Positions 9,073 to 17,624 are shown, counted from the stretch's first letter. The stretch: DNA of 64,000 nt from Blastocatellia bacterium (GCA_013697915.1 JACCVY010000119.1:57918-121917), one strand, 5' to 3'. Numbers and translations are program-made. The notes: a model not told the origin generated them from the sequence alone.

Positions 9073-9315
9073 ATGGCAAACGGTGGCGACATCATCATCA
9101 AAGGTGGTTCGGTCGATATAGATTTCGACGACGCTGTGTATACCAAGGAACCTGGCAAACCTCGCAATCACAAAGGCAACCAAACCATAACCCGGGTGAC
9201 GGTTGCGGATGCAAGCAACACTCTGAAGTATGACAGCGATCAGGAGGCGGCAGACCCGACACGCTGGACAATCAGTGTTTATTGCACTGCCGCTAACGCG
9301 CCCGTCAAAAAGTGA
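9073..9315 (+). CDS. Small protein of unknown family, second of a tandem pair (80 aa)
   Basis: Paralogue of the preceding gene: MANGGDIIIKGGSVDIDFDDAVYTKEP again after AAGGAGAAACTCA. The shared block then gives way to a different tail (TRVTVADASNTLKYD..ISVYCTAANAPVKK). Conserved positions across the pair are GGDIIIKGGS, D-x-x-FDD-x-x-Y, K-P near 28 and VTRV near 45. The 164-bp spacer between the genes holds no other ORF. The pattern, a fixed N-terminus and varying C-terminus, points to duplication followed by divergence. Confidence 0.75.
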   Translation: MANGGDIIIKGGSVDIDFDDAVYTKEPGKPRNHKGNQTITRVTVADASNTLKYDSDQEAADPTRWTISVYCTAANAPVKK

Positions 9316-9453
9316 CGAACGTGACCAACGGAGTTGGTTGAATTTCGCTCTGTATGGTGCTGGCCCTGGCGCGGCAATTTCCCCTACGTGGCGTAAGTAA
9401 AGTCGACGTTTGGTTCTGCAGCGGCGACCTGGCAGTGCTGCGCCGGAAAGACT

Positions 9454-9729
9454 TCAGGGCCGGCCTCTAGTCAACAGCGAAATTATAGCGACGAACAAGG
9501 CGGAACCAATGATGGACCAGATGATTGGGAAACTGGTCGTGCCGATTTGTACGGAAAACAGCTCCGGCAAACCCAGATTACGAGCGAGCCACATTCCCAA
9601 CAGCGCGCCCACAAATCCCAGTGCGATTGAAACCAAACAACCGCCGCGCGAAAAACCGGTAATTGCCTGGCCCAGCGCGCCGCAAAGTCCGGCAATGATT
9701 AGCAATACGACTAGATCGAGTATCGTCAT
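9454..9729 (-). CDS. GlsB/YeaQ/YmgE-type small membrane protein
   Basis: A 91-aa protein with three hydrophobic helices: DLVVLLIIAGLCGALGQAI, CLVSIALGFVGALLGMWLA and FPIIWSIIGSALFVAIISLL. The glycine pattern between helix one and two (GFSRGGCLVSIALGFVGALLG) is the mark of the transglycosylase-associated / GlsB-YeaQ-YmgE family, small stress-linked inner-membrane proteins of unclear role. It ends in a short basic tail (RGRP). Same strand as the amidohydrolase gene 27 bp upstream, so the two may be cotranscribed. Confidence 0.8.
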   Translation of the reverse strand: MTILDLVVLLIIAGLCGALGQAITGFSRGGCLVSIALGFVGALLGMWLARNLGLPELFSVQIGTTSFPIIWSIIGSALFVAIISLLTRGRP

Positions 9730-9756
9730 TTGAAACTCCTTCGAAGCCCGCGCTTC

Positions 9757-11025
9757 TTACCGTCCCACGTCATTGCGATAGAGATGGCCGCCTTTCATTA
9801 CCAGGCGCACTCGCCGCAAAGATGAAAGATCACGCGTCGGATCACCCTCGACGGCAATTAAATCGGCAAACAGTCCGGACTTGACTGCGCCAATCTTGTC
9901 CTGCATGTGCAGCACGCGCGCATCGATCGACGTCGCAGAACGCAAGGCATCGACCAGCGGCATGCCCCAGTTAACCATGGTTTCTATTTCGCGCGCATTA
10001 TCGCCATGCGCAAAGACGCCTACATCGCTGCCGCTGGCTATGGTGACGCCTGCATCCAGTGCCTGTTTGAAAACAATCTTCTTTCGTTCGGCATTCGCGC
10101 CGGCAACTGCCAGGGTCGGACACAGCGCTGTGCCGTGTTCTTTCATCAAGCGAAATGTTTCGGGCGTACCACCGTCTCCATGCTCGATCGTCTCGACGCC
10201 GGCTAGCGTAGCGCGGCGCATGCCCTCGGTAGAAGTTGCATGCGCACTTACGGGAATACCCGCACTCCCTGCAACCTCGACCGCCAATTTCAATTCATCC
10301 AGGGTAAACGTTGCGTGCGCCATGCCGCCGGCGCCCCAGCGGTAATCAGCGTAAACCTTGATCCAGTCAGCGCCCTTGCCGATTTGCTCACGCACTACGC
10401 GGGTCAATCCGTCAACCCCGTCGGCTTCTTCGGCACCCTGCGGCACAGTCCATTCGGGCGCATAACCCTTTGGACCATAACTGCCGCTCGCCACAATCGC
10501 GCGCGTTGCTACCAACATGCGCGGTCCGGGAATAATTCCCTGCTCCACTGCCTGCTTCAAACCAACGTCTGCATAGCCGGCGCCTTCGGTACCCAGATCG
10601 CGAATGGTCGTGAATCCGGCCAACAGAGTACTGCGCAAATGATTGGTTGCGCGCGCAACGCGCAAGCTTAACGCTTCACGCGCAACCTGATCGTTCCAGA
10701 CAGTTTCGCTGTAGGGATGGAGCATGACGTGCGAATGCGCATCGATCAGTCCCGGCATCAAGGTCATTCCCGGTAGCTCGATTACCTTCACATCGCTGGA
10801 AGCTTTTATTTCGCCCGCGGGTCCGGCGGCTTCGATCTTTTCGCCGCGCACCAAGACGGACCAGCCTTCATGCAGTTGCGCCGATTCACCATCGAACACG
10901 TGCGCGGGCTTAAGCAGGTAAACAGCTTCAGGCTGCTTTGGAGCAGTCGCTTGAGTTTGCGCCAGGGGTGTGACCAGAACGAAAAAGCAACCGGCTGTAA
11001 GCAAAAACAAAAGTGCAATTCGCAT
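9757..11025 (-). CDS. Secreted amidohydrolase (imidazolonepropionase-like metal-dependent hydrolase)
   Basis: A signal peptide (MRIALLFLLTAGCFFVLVTPLAQT) starts the 422-aa protein. The amidohydrolase metal sites follow: GLIDAHSHV (HxH near residue 98), the lysine in GADWIKVYADYRWG, His in VSAHATSTEGMRRA, His in GVETIEHGDG, and Asp in TIASGSDVGVFAHGDN. Related secreted enzymes include Xaa-Pro and Xaa-Arg dipeptidases and other amide hydrolases; the substrate cannot be told from sequence. It lies upstream of the small GlsB-like gene and downstream of repeat R2 and the transporter genes, all on the minus strand. Confidence 0.88.
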   Translation of the reverse strand: MRIALLFLLTAGCFFVLVTPLAQTQATAPKQPEAVYLLKPAHVFDGESAQLHEGWSVLVRGEKIEAAGPAGEIKASSDVKVIELPGMTLMPGLIDAHSHVMLHPYSETVWNDQVAREALSLRVARATNHLRSTLLAGFTTIRDLGTEGAGYADVGLKQAVEQGIIPGPRMLVATRAIVASGSYGPKGYAPEWTVPQGAEEADGVDGLTRVVREQIGKGADWIKVYADYRWGAGGMAHATFTLDELKLAVEVAGSAGIPVSAHATSTEGMRRATLAGVETIEHGDGGTPETFRLMKEHGTALCPTLAVAGANAERKKIVFKQALDAGVTIASGSDVGVFAHGDNAREIETMVNWGMPLVDALRSATSIDARVLHMQDKIGAVKSGLFADLIAVEGDPTRDLSSLRRVRLVMKGGHLYRNDVGR

Positions 11026-11066
11026 TTAGAAAACCTTTCGGATAGTAATGAGCTAGCCGGCGTATG

Positions 11067-11210
11067 GAAGAGCGGGGGCAAGCCCGCCTTCCCAACGCTG
11101 AGACTCCAAAGTTCGCCGGGTTTTTTCCGTCTGCAAGCCTTTCAATCCAAAAACTAGTGCTCGACTGTAAACAGCTCTGGGTCGGGAAGGCGGGCTTGCC
11201 CCCGCTTCTT
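11067..11210. repeat. Paired inverted repeat, family R2, copy A
   Basis: GAGCGGGGGCAAGCCCGCCTTCCC on the left returns in reverse complement on the right, about 90 bp apart. The unit itself contains the short palindrome GGGC-aa-GCCC. A second copy with the same arms lies at 13627-13765. It separates the amidohydrolase gene from the transporter gene. Confidence 0.8.
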
Positions 11211-11247
11211 TGTATAAGGCACGCTTTATACTGTGGCCTGATCAGAG

Positions 11248-12822
11248 TCATAACCCATCAAAGCCTTTACGTTTCATCCACTCGCGCACCACTTCCGCCT
11301 GGCTACGTTTATTCGCGTCTACCTCATAATTCAATTGCCGCATCTCTTCCGTCGAAATCGCGTGCGCCAGTTTTGCCAGCACTTCGCGCAATTGCGCGAC
11401 GCCGGAGAGCGTGTCTTGCCGGACAAGATAAACTGCTTCGTACGGCGGAAAGTAATGCCGGTCATCTTCGAGTTGAAACAAATCGAGCGCGGCAATTCTT
11501 CCTTCAGTTGAGTTGCCGGCAATCAGATCCACCTGTCCCGATGAAAGCGCAATGTAAGTCAACGAAAGATCCATCTCGCGCGGCTGGTCTGCAAACTTCA
11601 ATCCATAGGCTTTGGAAAAACCGGGATAGCCATCGGCGCGCGACATGAAATCCTGGCCGAACCCCGCACGCCAATTGCTCGCGTATCGGGCCGCCTCAGA
11701 AATTGTTTTCAACTTCAGCCGTCTTGCCTCGGCTCCACGAATCAGAATCGCAAATGTATTTTCAAACCCGAGCGGCTCGCTTACCGCGACGCCGAATTTT
11801 TGTGCGTACTCAGCTTTGACTTGTTCGTAAACTGCGCGCGGGTCGGTGATTGGCTGATGATGAAGAATGGCGGTGTACGATGTGCCGGTGTATTCCGGAT
11901 AGAGATCAAGACGGCTCGCCAACATCGCATCGTGCGGAAGATTTCCACCAAGTTCATATTTGCGTTCAACCGTCACGCCACGCGCTTCCAACATCTGCGC
12001 CACAATTTCGGCCAGGATCACAGATTCAGTAAAATCCTTGGACCCAACCACTACATGATCGTTATTCGCCGCCGGATCCGCCGAACGCGAGTTGCGCCAA
12101 CCTGAGTAAAAGAGCAGTGCCAAAGCGATAATCGCCACTCCGCCGAGCGTAATTAGTTTCACTCGCGGACCGGCGCCTGTTTTTCTTCGCCCGGCGAACG
12201 AAAAATGCTTTTCGAGCAGACCTAAACCAAAGTCCGCGCTCAAGGCCATCAACGCCGCCGGCACTGCTCCGGCGAGCAACAGCTTATTGTCGTATTGTCT
12301 CAGACCACGAAAGATGTAGACGCCCAACCCACCGGCGCCGACTGCGGCGGCAATGGTTGCGACGCCGATCGCGATGACCATGGCCACGCGGACGCCGGTA
12401 ATAATCACCGGCATCGCCAGTGGAAGTTCGACTTGCCACAAAATCTGACGGCCGGTCATGCCCATCGCCACCGCAGCTTCGCGCACATTCGGATCGACGC
12501 CGACAATACCCGTGACCGTGTTTCGAATTATTGGCAGGAGCGCGTAGACAACCAGCGCAACGATCGCGGTGCGTGCGCCGATGCCACCAATGAACGGCAA
12601 CGGAATAAGAAAACCAAACAGTGCCAGACTTGGGATCGTTTGCATGATGTTAGCGAGGCCCAGCACTGGTCCACGCAACGATTTTTTTCGCGTGAGCAGA
12701 ATCCCGGTGGGAATGCCTATCGCGACTGCAACGAAGGTCGAGATCAAAACGAGCGACAAATGCTGTCGTAGCAGCGTGGACAGTTCCGGCCAGTTTTGTT
12801 TTAGAAAACTGAAGAAACTCAC
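11248..12822 (-). CDS. ABC transporter permease fused to substrate-binding domain (OpuCB-OpuCC / EgtU-like)
   Basis: Residues 1-215 are a BPD-type permease with five to six helices and the EAA-type loop (NVREAAVAMGMTGRQILWQVELPLAMPVII). After one more helix near 230-250, residues 260-524 form an OpuAC/QAT-type binding domain: VVGSKDFTESVILAEI, LYPEYTGTSYTAI and YIALSSGQVDLIAGNSTEGRI. Family members take up choline, glycine betaine, carnitine or, for the fused EgtU proteins of Helicobacter and streptococci, ergothioneine. The egtD gene lies on the same strand 1 kb upstream, which favours hercynine or ergothioneine, though betaine remains possible. Its start overlaps the stop of the ATPase gene (ATGA). 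Confidence 0.88.
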   Translation of the reverse strand: MSFFSFLKQNWPELSTLLRQHLSLVLISTFVAVAIGIPTGILLTRKKSLRGPVLGLANIMQTIPSLALFGFLIPLPFIGGIGARTAIVALVVYALLPIIRNTVTGIVGVDPNVREAAVAMGMTGRQILWQVELPLAMPVIITGVRVAMVIAIGVATIAAAVGAGGLGVYIFRGLRQYDNKLLLAGAVPAALMALSADFGLGLLEKHFSFAGRRKTGAGPRVKLITLGGVAIIALALLFYSGWRNSRSADPAANNDHVVVGSKDFTESVILAEIVAQMLEARGVTVERKYELGGNLPHDAMLASRLDLYPEYTGTSYTAILHHQPITDPRAVYEQVKAEYAQKFGVAVSEPLGFENTFAILIRGAEARRLKLKTISEAARYASNWRAGFGQDFMSRADGYPGFSKAYGLKFADQPREMDLSLTYIALSSGQVDLIAGNSTEGRIAALDLFQLEDDRHYFPPYEAVYLVRQDTLSGVAQLREVLAKLAHAISTEEMRQLNYEVDANKRSQAEVVREWMKRKGFDGL

Positions 12823-13601
12823 GGCGCGTCCTCCTGAATGGAACCGGCGGAGACGCGTAGTGTTTCGAGGTATGCCATTGCTTGTTCGTTTTTCGCCTTC
12901 AGAAAGTTTTCGGGAGTTTCCAGCAGCAGCAAGTTTCCTGCCTGCATTAATCCGATGCGCGAACCAAGCAACAAGGCCTCGCGCACATCATGCGTCACAA
13001 ATACGGCGGTCTTATTCAGACTTTTGCTGAGTGTCGCGAACTCGCGCTGCAGACTCGCGCGTGTTAACGGATCGAGCGCGCCAAAAGGCTCGTCAAGTAA
13101 AAGCAGTGGCGGGTCGGCGGCAAGCGCGCGCGCCACGCCGATGCGCTGACGTTGCCCGCCAGATAACTCCGCCGGGTAACGATCCGCGAAATCGCGTGGT
13201 TCAAGTCCGACGAGTGACAATAGTTCGTCGACGCGCCTTCTGATCCGCGCTTGTTCCCAGCCTTCAAGTGCGGGCACGAGGGCGACGTTTTCAGCGACGC
13301 TGAAATGGGGGAAGAGGCCGCCTTCCTGAATCACGTAGCCAGTGCGGCGGCGCAAGCGGATCGGATCCCATTCAGTCGTTGGTTTTCCCTCGACGATGAC
13401 TTCACCTGCGTCTGGCAGCAACAGGCGATTGATCAGTTTTAGCGTAGTTGTTTTGCCGCAGCCGGACTGACCAAGCAAGACGAGCGTTTCGCCGGGGGCC
13501 ACCAAGAAAGTGAGATGAGAAATGATCGGAGCGGCAGCGGAGGCGTGCGAGAAACTGACATCGCGAAATGCGACCAGCGGGTTGTCAGTTGAGTCATTCA
13601 T
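12819..13601 (-). CDS. ABC transporter ATPase (OpuCA/EgtV-like)
   Basis: Energises the permease-binder fusion whose gene overlaps it by four bases. The 260-aa protein has Walker A GQSGCGKTT, Q-loop VIQEGGLFPHFSV, signature LSGGQRQRIGVARALA, Walker B LLLLDEPFGALDP and the switch His in VFVTHDVREALLLG. The CBS domains found at the C-terminus of OpuCA are absent; the shorter length is usual for many members. ATPase first, fusion second, is a minimal two-gene importer. Substrate: see the fused permease. Confidence 0.9.
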   Translation of the reverse strand: MNDSTDNPLVAFRDVSFSHASAAAPIISHLTFLVAPGETLVLLGQSGCGKTTTLKLINRLLLPDAGEVIVEGKPTTEWDPIRLRRRTGYVIQEGGLFPHFSVAENVALVPALEGWEQARIRRRVDELLSLVGLEPRDFADRYPAELSGGQRQRIGVARALAADPPLLLLDEPFGALDPLTRASLQREFATLSKSLNKTAVFVTHDVREALLLGSRIGLMQAGNLLLLETPENFLKAKNEQAMAYLETLRVSAGSIQEDAP

Positions 13602-13626
13602 TTGACGTCAAGTTTTAAATGAAGAG

Positions 13627-13765
13627 AAGAGCGGGGGCAAGCCCGCCTTCCCGACCTCGAGCTGAATGAAATTGAGCAGGATAACCTGGGTCGAAAGACA
13701 TTCAAGCCTTATCGCAGGCGCCGCTAAGACTCTCAGGTGAGGAAGGCGGGCTTGCCCCCGCTCGT
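13627..13765. repeat. Paired inverted repeat, family R2, copy B
   Basis: Same arms as at 11067-11210: GAGCGGGGGCAAGCCCGCC.. on the left and its complement ..GGCGGGCTTGCCCCCGCTC on the right. The inner spacer differs between copies. It separates egtD from the transporter ATPase gene. Confidence 0.8.
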
Positions 13766-13775
13766 CTCAGCGTTC

Positions 13776-14798
13776 TCAAACGGCCAACAGTAGATTGCTG
13801 CTGAACTGCTGCTTCTGATCCTGCCAAGTTTGAGCTCGAGTGAAACCTGTCGCCGCCGCCAGCTTGCCAATGTTCTCAAGATCGTACTTGTAGGAATTCT
13901 CGGTGTGTATTTGTTCGCCCTCACTGAATTGTACCTGCAGGTCGAGCTTGTCAATCGTCACAGTCTGTTCGCGGTTGCTATCGATATAAATTTCGACGCG
14001 GCCCGCGTCTTGGTTGTAAACCGCGCAATGTGAAAAGGCGCGCAGATCAAAGTTGCCCCCAAGCTCGCGATTGATGCGCGCCAACACGTTCAGATTGAAT
14101 GCCGCGGTCACACCGAGCGCATCGTTGTAAGCCGCTTCGAGCACGCTCTTCTCTTTTTTCAGATCTGCGCCCAGTAACAGCGCGTCTCCCTCATGCAGTA
14201 CCTGTCGCAGCGCGCGCAGAAACTTCAGCGCTTCTTCAGGATCAAAATTGCTGATATTCGAGCCAAGGAACAATGCCAGCGTGTGTGTTCTCTGTTCCTT
14301 AGCCAACTCTGCCAGGCCGGCAAAATAATCGGCCGCATAGGCTTCTATGTTCAGGCGCGGGTAAGATTGCAGCAGGATGCGCGAACTGCTTTCGAGTGCC
14401 GTAGCCGAAATATCTATTGGCATAAAAAGCAACTCATCCTGCTTTCTCAGAAGCGCTTCAATTAGCAGCCGTGTTTTGGAGGCGCTGCCGCTGCCCATCT
14501 CGATCAAAGTCGTCGGCCCGGCCACCGTGGCGACAATCTCATCCGCATAACGCTGAAGTATCTCGTTTTCAGCGCGCGTAAGGTAATACTCCGGTAAAAG
14601 ACATATGGCTTCGAAAAGTTGGGAGCCCAGCTCATCGTAGAAGTATTTCGGCAGGAACCGCTTGGGTTGAGTGGTAAGCCCACGACGCACATCTTCAGCC
14701 AGCCCGGCCCGCGGATCGCGCTTGACGAGGTTGTGAATAAAAAGCTTCTCTTCGCTGATATGTTTCGGCTCAGTTGTTGACACGCGCTTTGTGCTCAT
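13776..14798 (-). CDS. egtD: L-histidine N-alpha-methyltransferase EgtD
   Basis: Adds three methyl groups from SAM to histidine to give hercynine, the first step of ergothioneine synthesis. The 340-aa product shows the family start RFLPKYFYDELGSQLFEAICLLPEYYLTRAE, the SAM loop LIEMGSGSASKTRLL, PIDISATAL, LFLGSNISNFDPEEAL, LLLGADLKKE with AYNDALGVTAAFNLNVLARINRELGG, and the C-terminal KYDLENIGKLAAATGF. Mycobacterial EgtD is 321 aa. The sulfoxide synthase gene egtB is not in the window. The transporter genes downstream on the same strand may act on its product or on ergothioneine. Confidence 0.92.
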   Translation of the reverse strand: MSTKRVSTTEPKHISEEKLFIHNLVKRDPRAGLAEDVRRGLTTQPKRFLPKYFYDELGSQLFEAICLLPEYYLTRAENEILQRYADEIVATVAGPTTLIEMGSGSASKTRLLIEALLRKQDELLFMPIDISATALESSSRILLQSYPRLNIEAYAADYFAGLAELAKEQRTHTLALFLGSNISNFDPEEALKFLRALRQVLHEGDALLLGADLKKEKSVLEAAYNDALGVTAAFNLNVLARINRELGGNFDLRAFSHCAVYNQDAGRVEIYIDSNREQTVTIDKLDLQVQFSEGEQIHTENSYKYDLENIGKLAAATGFTRAQTWQDQKQQFSSNLLLAV

Positions 14799-15029
14799 TT
14801 CCGCGATGACGCCGTTCCGGATCCAGCTTGGGTCTCGATAGGGTTTGGTTATGATACCGGATCGAACTCGATTAACAACCCGCGGCCCCCGGCTCTCGCT
14901 TTAGTTCCGTCAAACCTGTTGAGGCAGCCTGCGTAAGCCGCCGCTTAGGTTATTATTTCCATGCTTGTCGAATTCAACGTTTATAGTTGGCGACGCACAT
15001 CTTGTCGGGTTAGGGAGCAAAATAGTCAT

Positions 15030-15530
15030 GTGAAACAACTTCTCATGATCGTCATGTTCAGCGCTTTGGTCTCGTCATGTAGCGAGCCTGCGCCGTTTCG
15101 CGGTTCACTACGAGACCTCGTTCCCACGCAAGTTGCGGTTTTTAGATTGAAAGGATAGTTGAAAGCAGTAGACATTGCTCCTGCTGGTAATTACCAGGAA
15201 GGCACGCTCCGACCGACCGAAGGCGTGATGGCCCAGTATGAAACGCCAGGCAAAGGGCAATTGAGCCTGCAAGTGATTAACTATCCTTCTGCGGCTGACG
15301 CCAGTAAAGCATTCAAGCAAACGCTGGAGAACATCAGTAAACTAGGAAATGGAGCGAAGTTGAGCGAAGGCACCAGAACCGGCGGACAGCACGGAGCCAG
15401 CCGAAAGATAGTGGTCGAAGGTATTGCACCCGGCTTTAACGAGATCATTTGGCTTGACGGGTCGCTCCTCTACCAGGTGTCTGGAGATAACTTAAATGCC
15501 ACTTTGGAATTTGAAAAGAACCTACCTTGA
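15030..15530 (+). pseudogene. Lipoprotein gene interrupted by an in-frame TAG
   Basis: A GTG at 15030, after a GGAG site, starts a lipoprotein signal (KQLLMIVMFSALVSSC, lipobox near LVSSC). Codon 43 is TAG (15156-15158) in the text FRLKG-stop-LKAVDIAPAG. The same frame then stays open for another 123 codons with sensible sequence (GVMAQYETPGKGQLSLQVINYPSAADASKAFKQTLENI) up to TGA at 15530. Without the TAG it would be a 166-residue lipoprotein. A TTG right after the stop could allow restart but would yield a protein without signal. A point mutation in a once-intact gene, or a sequencing error, is most likely. Confidence 0.65.
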
Positions 15531-15546
15531 TAGGCGAACCGGCTCA

Positions 15547-15613
15547 AAGTACTGAGTGCTGAGTACTGAGTACTGAGTCATCATCTTCTCAGTACCCAGC
15601 ACTCAGTACTCAT
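15547..15613. repeat. Heptad inverted repeat H3
   Basis: Left arm ACTGAGT-GCTGAGT-ACTGAGT-ACTGAGT and right arm with CTCAGTACCCAGCACTCAGTACT, a near-perfect inverted repeat of 7-bp units. It lies between the broken lipoprotein gene and the VWFA gene. Confidence 0.7.
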
Positions 15614-15650
15614 CACTTGCTCTAAGGGGAGCGCGCTTGACCGGCGGCTT

Positions 15651-17399
15651 ATGCTCCGGCAAGATCGCACGGCCATGCTTTACTTGACTTCCTTAGCGAC
15701 CGTTTCGGTTCGCAAACACCTCCACAAGAGTTTCTTCTGCTTGATTGCGATACTGTTCGCAGCGGCGCCAGCCAGCGCTCAATCCTATCGGCACGAAGTG
15801 GAAACGGGTGATAAGACTTCGGTTTCGGTGAAGAGCCGAAATGGTCGCATCAGTGTAATTGCCACTGATGATCAGCAAAAGAAAGTCACCATCGAAGCTA
15901 CTTCCGCCGGCGCTTTGATTGATCAAACCGACGTGCTGACCGTGGCCAAGGGAGGCGACGTCAACATCACGGTGCGCGATCGTCGCGAGAAAGACCGCAT
16001 CGACCTGGTCGTGCGCGTCCCTGCGCGCACCAAAGTAAAAATCGAAAGCGAAGCCGGGGCTGTTGAGGTGGTGGGCAATCTGGAATCCGCCGAAGTCAGT
16101 ACTAACACCGGCACTATTCATGCCGACGTGCCGCTCGACGCGGTCAAATTTAATTTTATGTGGAGCGCGAGCCGGCCGCGCTTTTTGAGTGACGTTGAAT
16201 TACCCAAAGTTAAAGAAAAGGCCGCCGGAGTCTTCACAATTTCTGGAAAGCTGGGAGACGAAAAGCCCGACAAAGCCGAGCGGGTGCGGCTCGATTTTCT
16301 CACTCAACGCGGCGTAGTTCTGCTTAATGTCGATCCGGCGATGGTGCCTCCGGACTTACGCGAGCGGCCGCTCACTGAAGCTGCTCGGGCAATCGTCCGC
16401 AGCGGGGATAGTCAATTGACGGATGCTATTCGCAAGGTATCGCCGAAAATGTTTGGCGATTATGCCAATACGCTGCCGCCTCCCCAGAAAGAACCGGAAC
16501 TCGTCAAGCGTTCCGCGCCGGGTCAATTCATCAGCGTCTTGTCGCCGCAACTAATGCGTTTCAATGCCAGCGTTACGGATCGCAATGGCCGCGCCATCGG
16601 CGGCATGAAAGAATCTGATTTCACGATTTATGAAAACGGCGTCGAGCGCGAAGTCAAACAGGTCGTACCCACCAACGAACCATTTAATCTGATTCTGCTT
16701 CTGGACGTGTCGGGCAGTGTTGAAGAACGAATCGACTTTATTCGTAAAGCCGCGCGCGACTTTTTGAATACCGCCAGCCACCAGGATCGCATTGCTATCA
16801 TCAGTTTTCGCGACGACATTCAGGTGATTTCTGACTTCACCACGGACCGCAGCCTGCTTTCAAGAAAACTTGAGGACATCGATGCCGGCGGCGCGACCGC
16901 GCTGTACGACGCGCTGGGTTATGTTTTAGCAGATCCAGTTAAGAGACTACGCGGCGAACGAACGGCCATCGTGATTCTTTCCGACGGCGACGACAACAGA
17001 TCGTTTGTGCCATTTCCGGCGATTCTCGAAGCTTTGATTGAGTCAGGCGCACTCGTCTACCCGTTATACATTCCTTCGGGCTTGATTCCGGAAGGCAGCG
17101 TGCCCAAACCGGAAGTCACAATCGATCCGCTGCGCACTCGTTATCTGACGTTGACTACGCGCGCTGAAGAAGAAGGTCGCAAGCTCGCAACTGCGTCGGG
17201 TGGCGTTTATTACCCGGTCCATCGCCTGGAAGATTTGCAGCGCGCCTACGATGACGTCGTGGTCCAACTGCGCACTGCCTACACGATCACCTACGCGTCA
17301 AACGTGCGAACATCAGGCAATCCGCGGGTGCGCGTGCGCGCCAATCGCGATGGCGCGTCGGTGCGCTTGAGTCCGGTGGTTAACATAGCGGCACCTTAA
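15651..17399 (+). CDS. Secreted VWFA protein of the Acidobacterial type
   Basis: A hydrophobic stretch (HKSFFCLIAILFAAAPASAQ, near residues 25-45) is a signal peptide; the ATG at 15675 is an alternative start that keeps it. Residues 45-170 resemble a DUF4097-like beta domain (SVSVKSRNGRISVIATDD). The next part matches the VWFA-related Acidobacterial domain: FNASVTDRNGRAIGGMKESDFTIYENG followed by the metal site DVSGS (MIDAS), later a conserved Thr in GATALYDALGY and a DGDDN. Such proteins are exported in many copies in Acidobacteria, and their partners are unknown. It is followed by two terminator-like hairpins. Confidence 0.88.
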   Translation: MLRQDRTAMLYLTSLATVSVRKHLHKSFFCLIAILFAAAPASAQSYRHEVETGDKTSVSVKSRNGRISVIATDDQQKKVTIEATSAGALIDQTDVLTVAKGGDVNITVRDRREKDRIDLVVRVPARTKVKIESEAGAVEVVGNLESAEVSTNTGTIHADVPLDAVKFNFMWSASRPRFLSDVELPKVKEKAAGVFTISGKLGDEKPDKAERVRLDFLTQRGVVLLNVDPAMVPPDLRERPLTEAARAIVRSGDSQLTDAIRKVSPKMFGDYANTLPPPQKEPELVKRSAPGQFISVLSPQLMRFNASVTDRNGRAIGGMKESDFTIYENGVEREVKQVVPTNEPFNLILLLDVSGSVEERIDFIRKAARDFLNTASHQDRIAIISFRDDIQVISDFTTDRSLLSRKLEDIDAGGATALYDALGYVLADPVKRLRGERTAIVILSDGDDNRSFVPFPAILEALIESGALVYPLYIPSGLIPEGSVPKPEVTIDPLRTRYLTLTTRAEEEGRKLATASGGVYYPVHRLEDLQRAYDDVVVQLRTAYTITYASNVRTSGNPRVRVRANRDGASVRLSPVVNIAAP

Positions 17400-17441
17400 C
17401 CTCCCATTACACGCACAAATTCTGAGAAAAATGGCTGAAAG

Positions 17442-17486
17442 CGTGCCAGAAATAAGCGTCGCCCGAAGGCTTTATGGCACGTTTTT
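17442..17486 (+). terminator. Intrinsic terminator after the VWFA gene
   Basis: CGTGCCA and ATAAGC pair with GGCTTTAT and TGGCACG around a short loop, and GTTTTTC follows. It starts 43 bp after the VWFA stop codon. Confidence 0.7.
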
Positions 17487-17555
17487 CCCAGTGAAGGAAT
17501 CCAACAACACCCAAGGCTGGATGATCGTTTTTCCTATCTAAAAACCGCTGGAGGA

Positions 17556-17581
17556 GGGCACAGTGACGCTGTGCCCTTTTT
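17556..17581 (+). terminator. Second intrinsic terminator
   Basis: GGGCACAG-tgacg-CTGTGCCC with TTTTT directly after. It lies 70 bp beyond the first terminator. A short independent transcript ending here is possible, but no promoter stands out. Confidence 0.75.
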
Positions 17582-17624
17582 GTTTGGTACGTTACAGCGG
17601 TTGGTAATCTCCGGCTAGTTTACT

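Noticed and set aside
11064..11648. A 194-codon + strand ORF.
   Set aside because: It translates repeat R2 and the antisense strand of the transporter gene.
15156..15158. TAG as a pyrrolysine codon.
   Set aside because: No pyl genes or methylamine methyltransferase context; a nonsense mutation is simpler.
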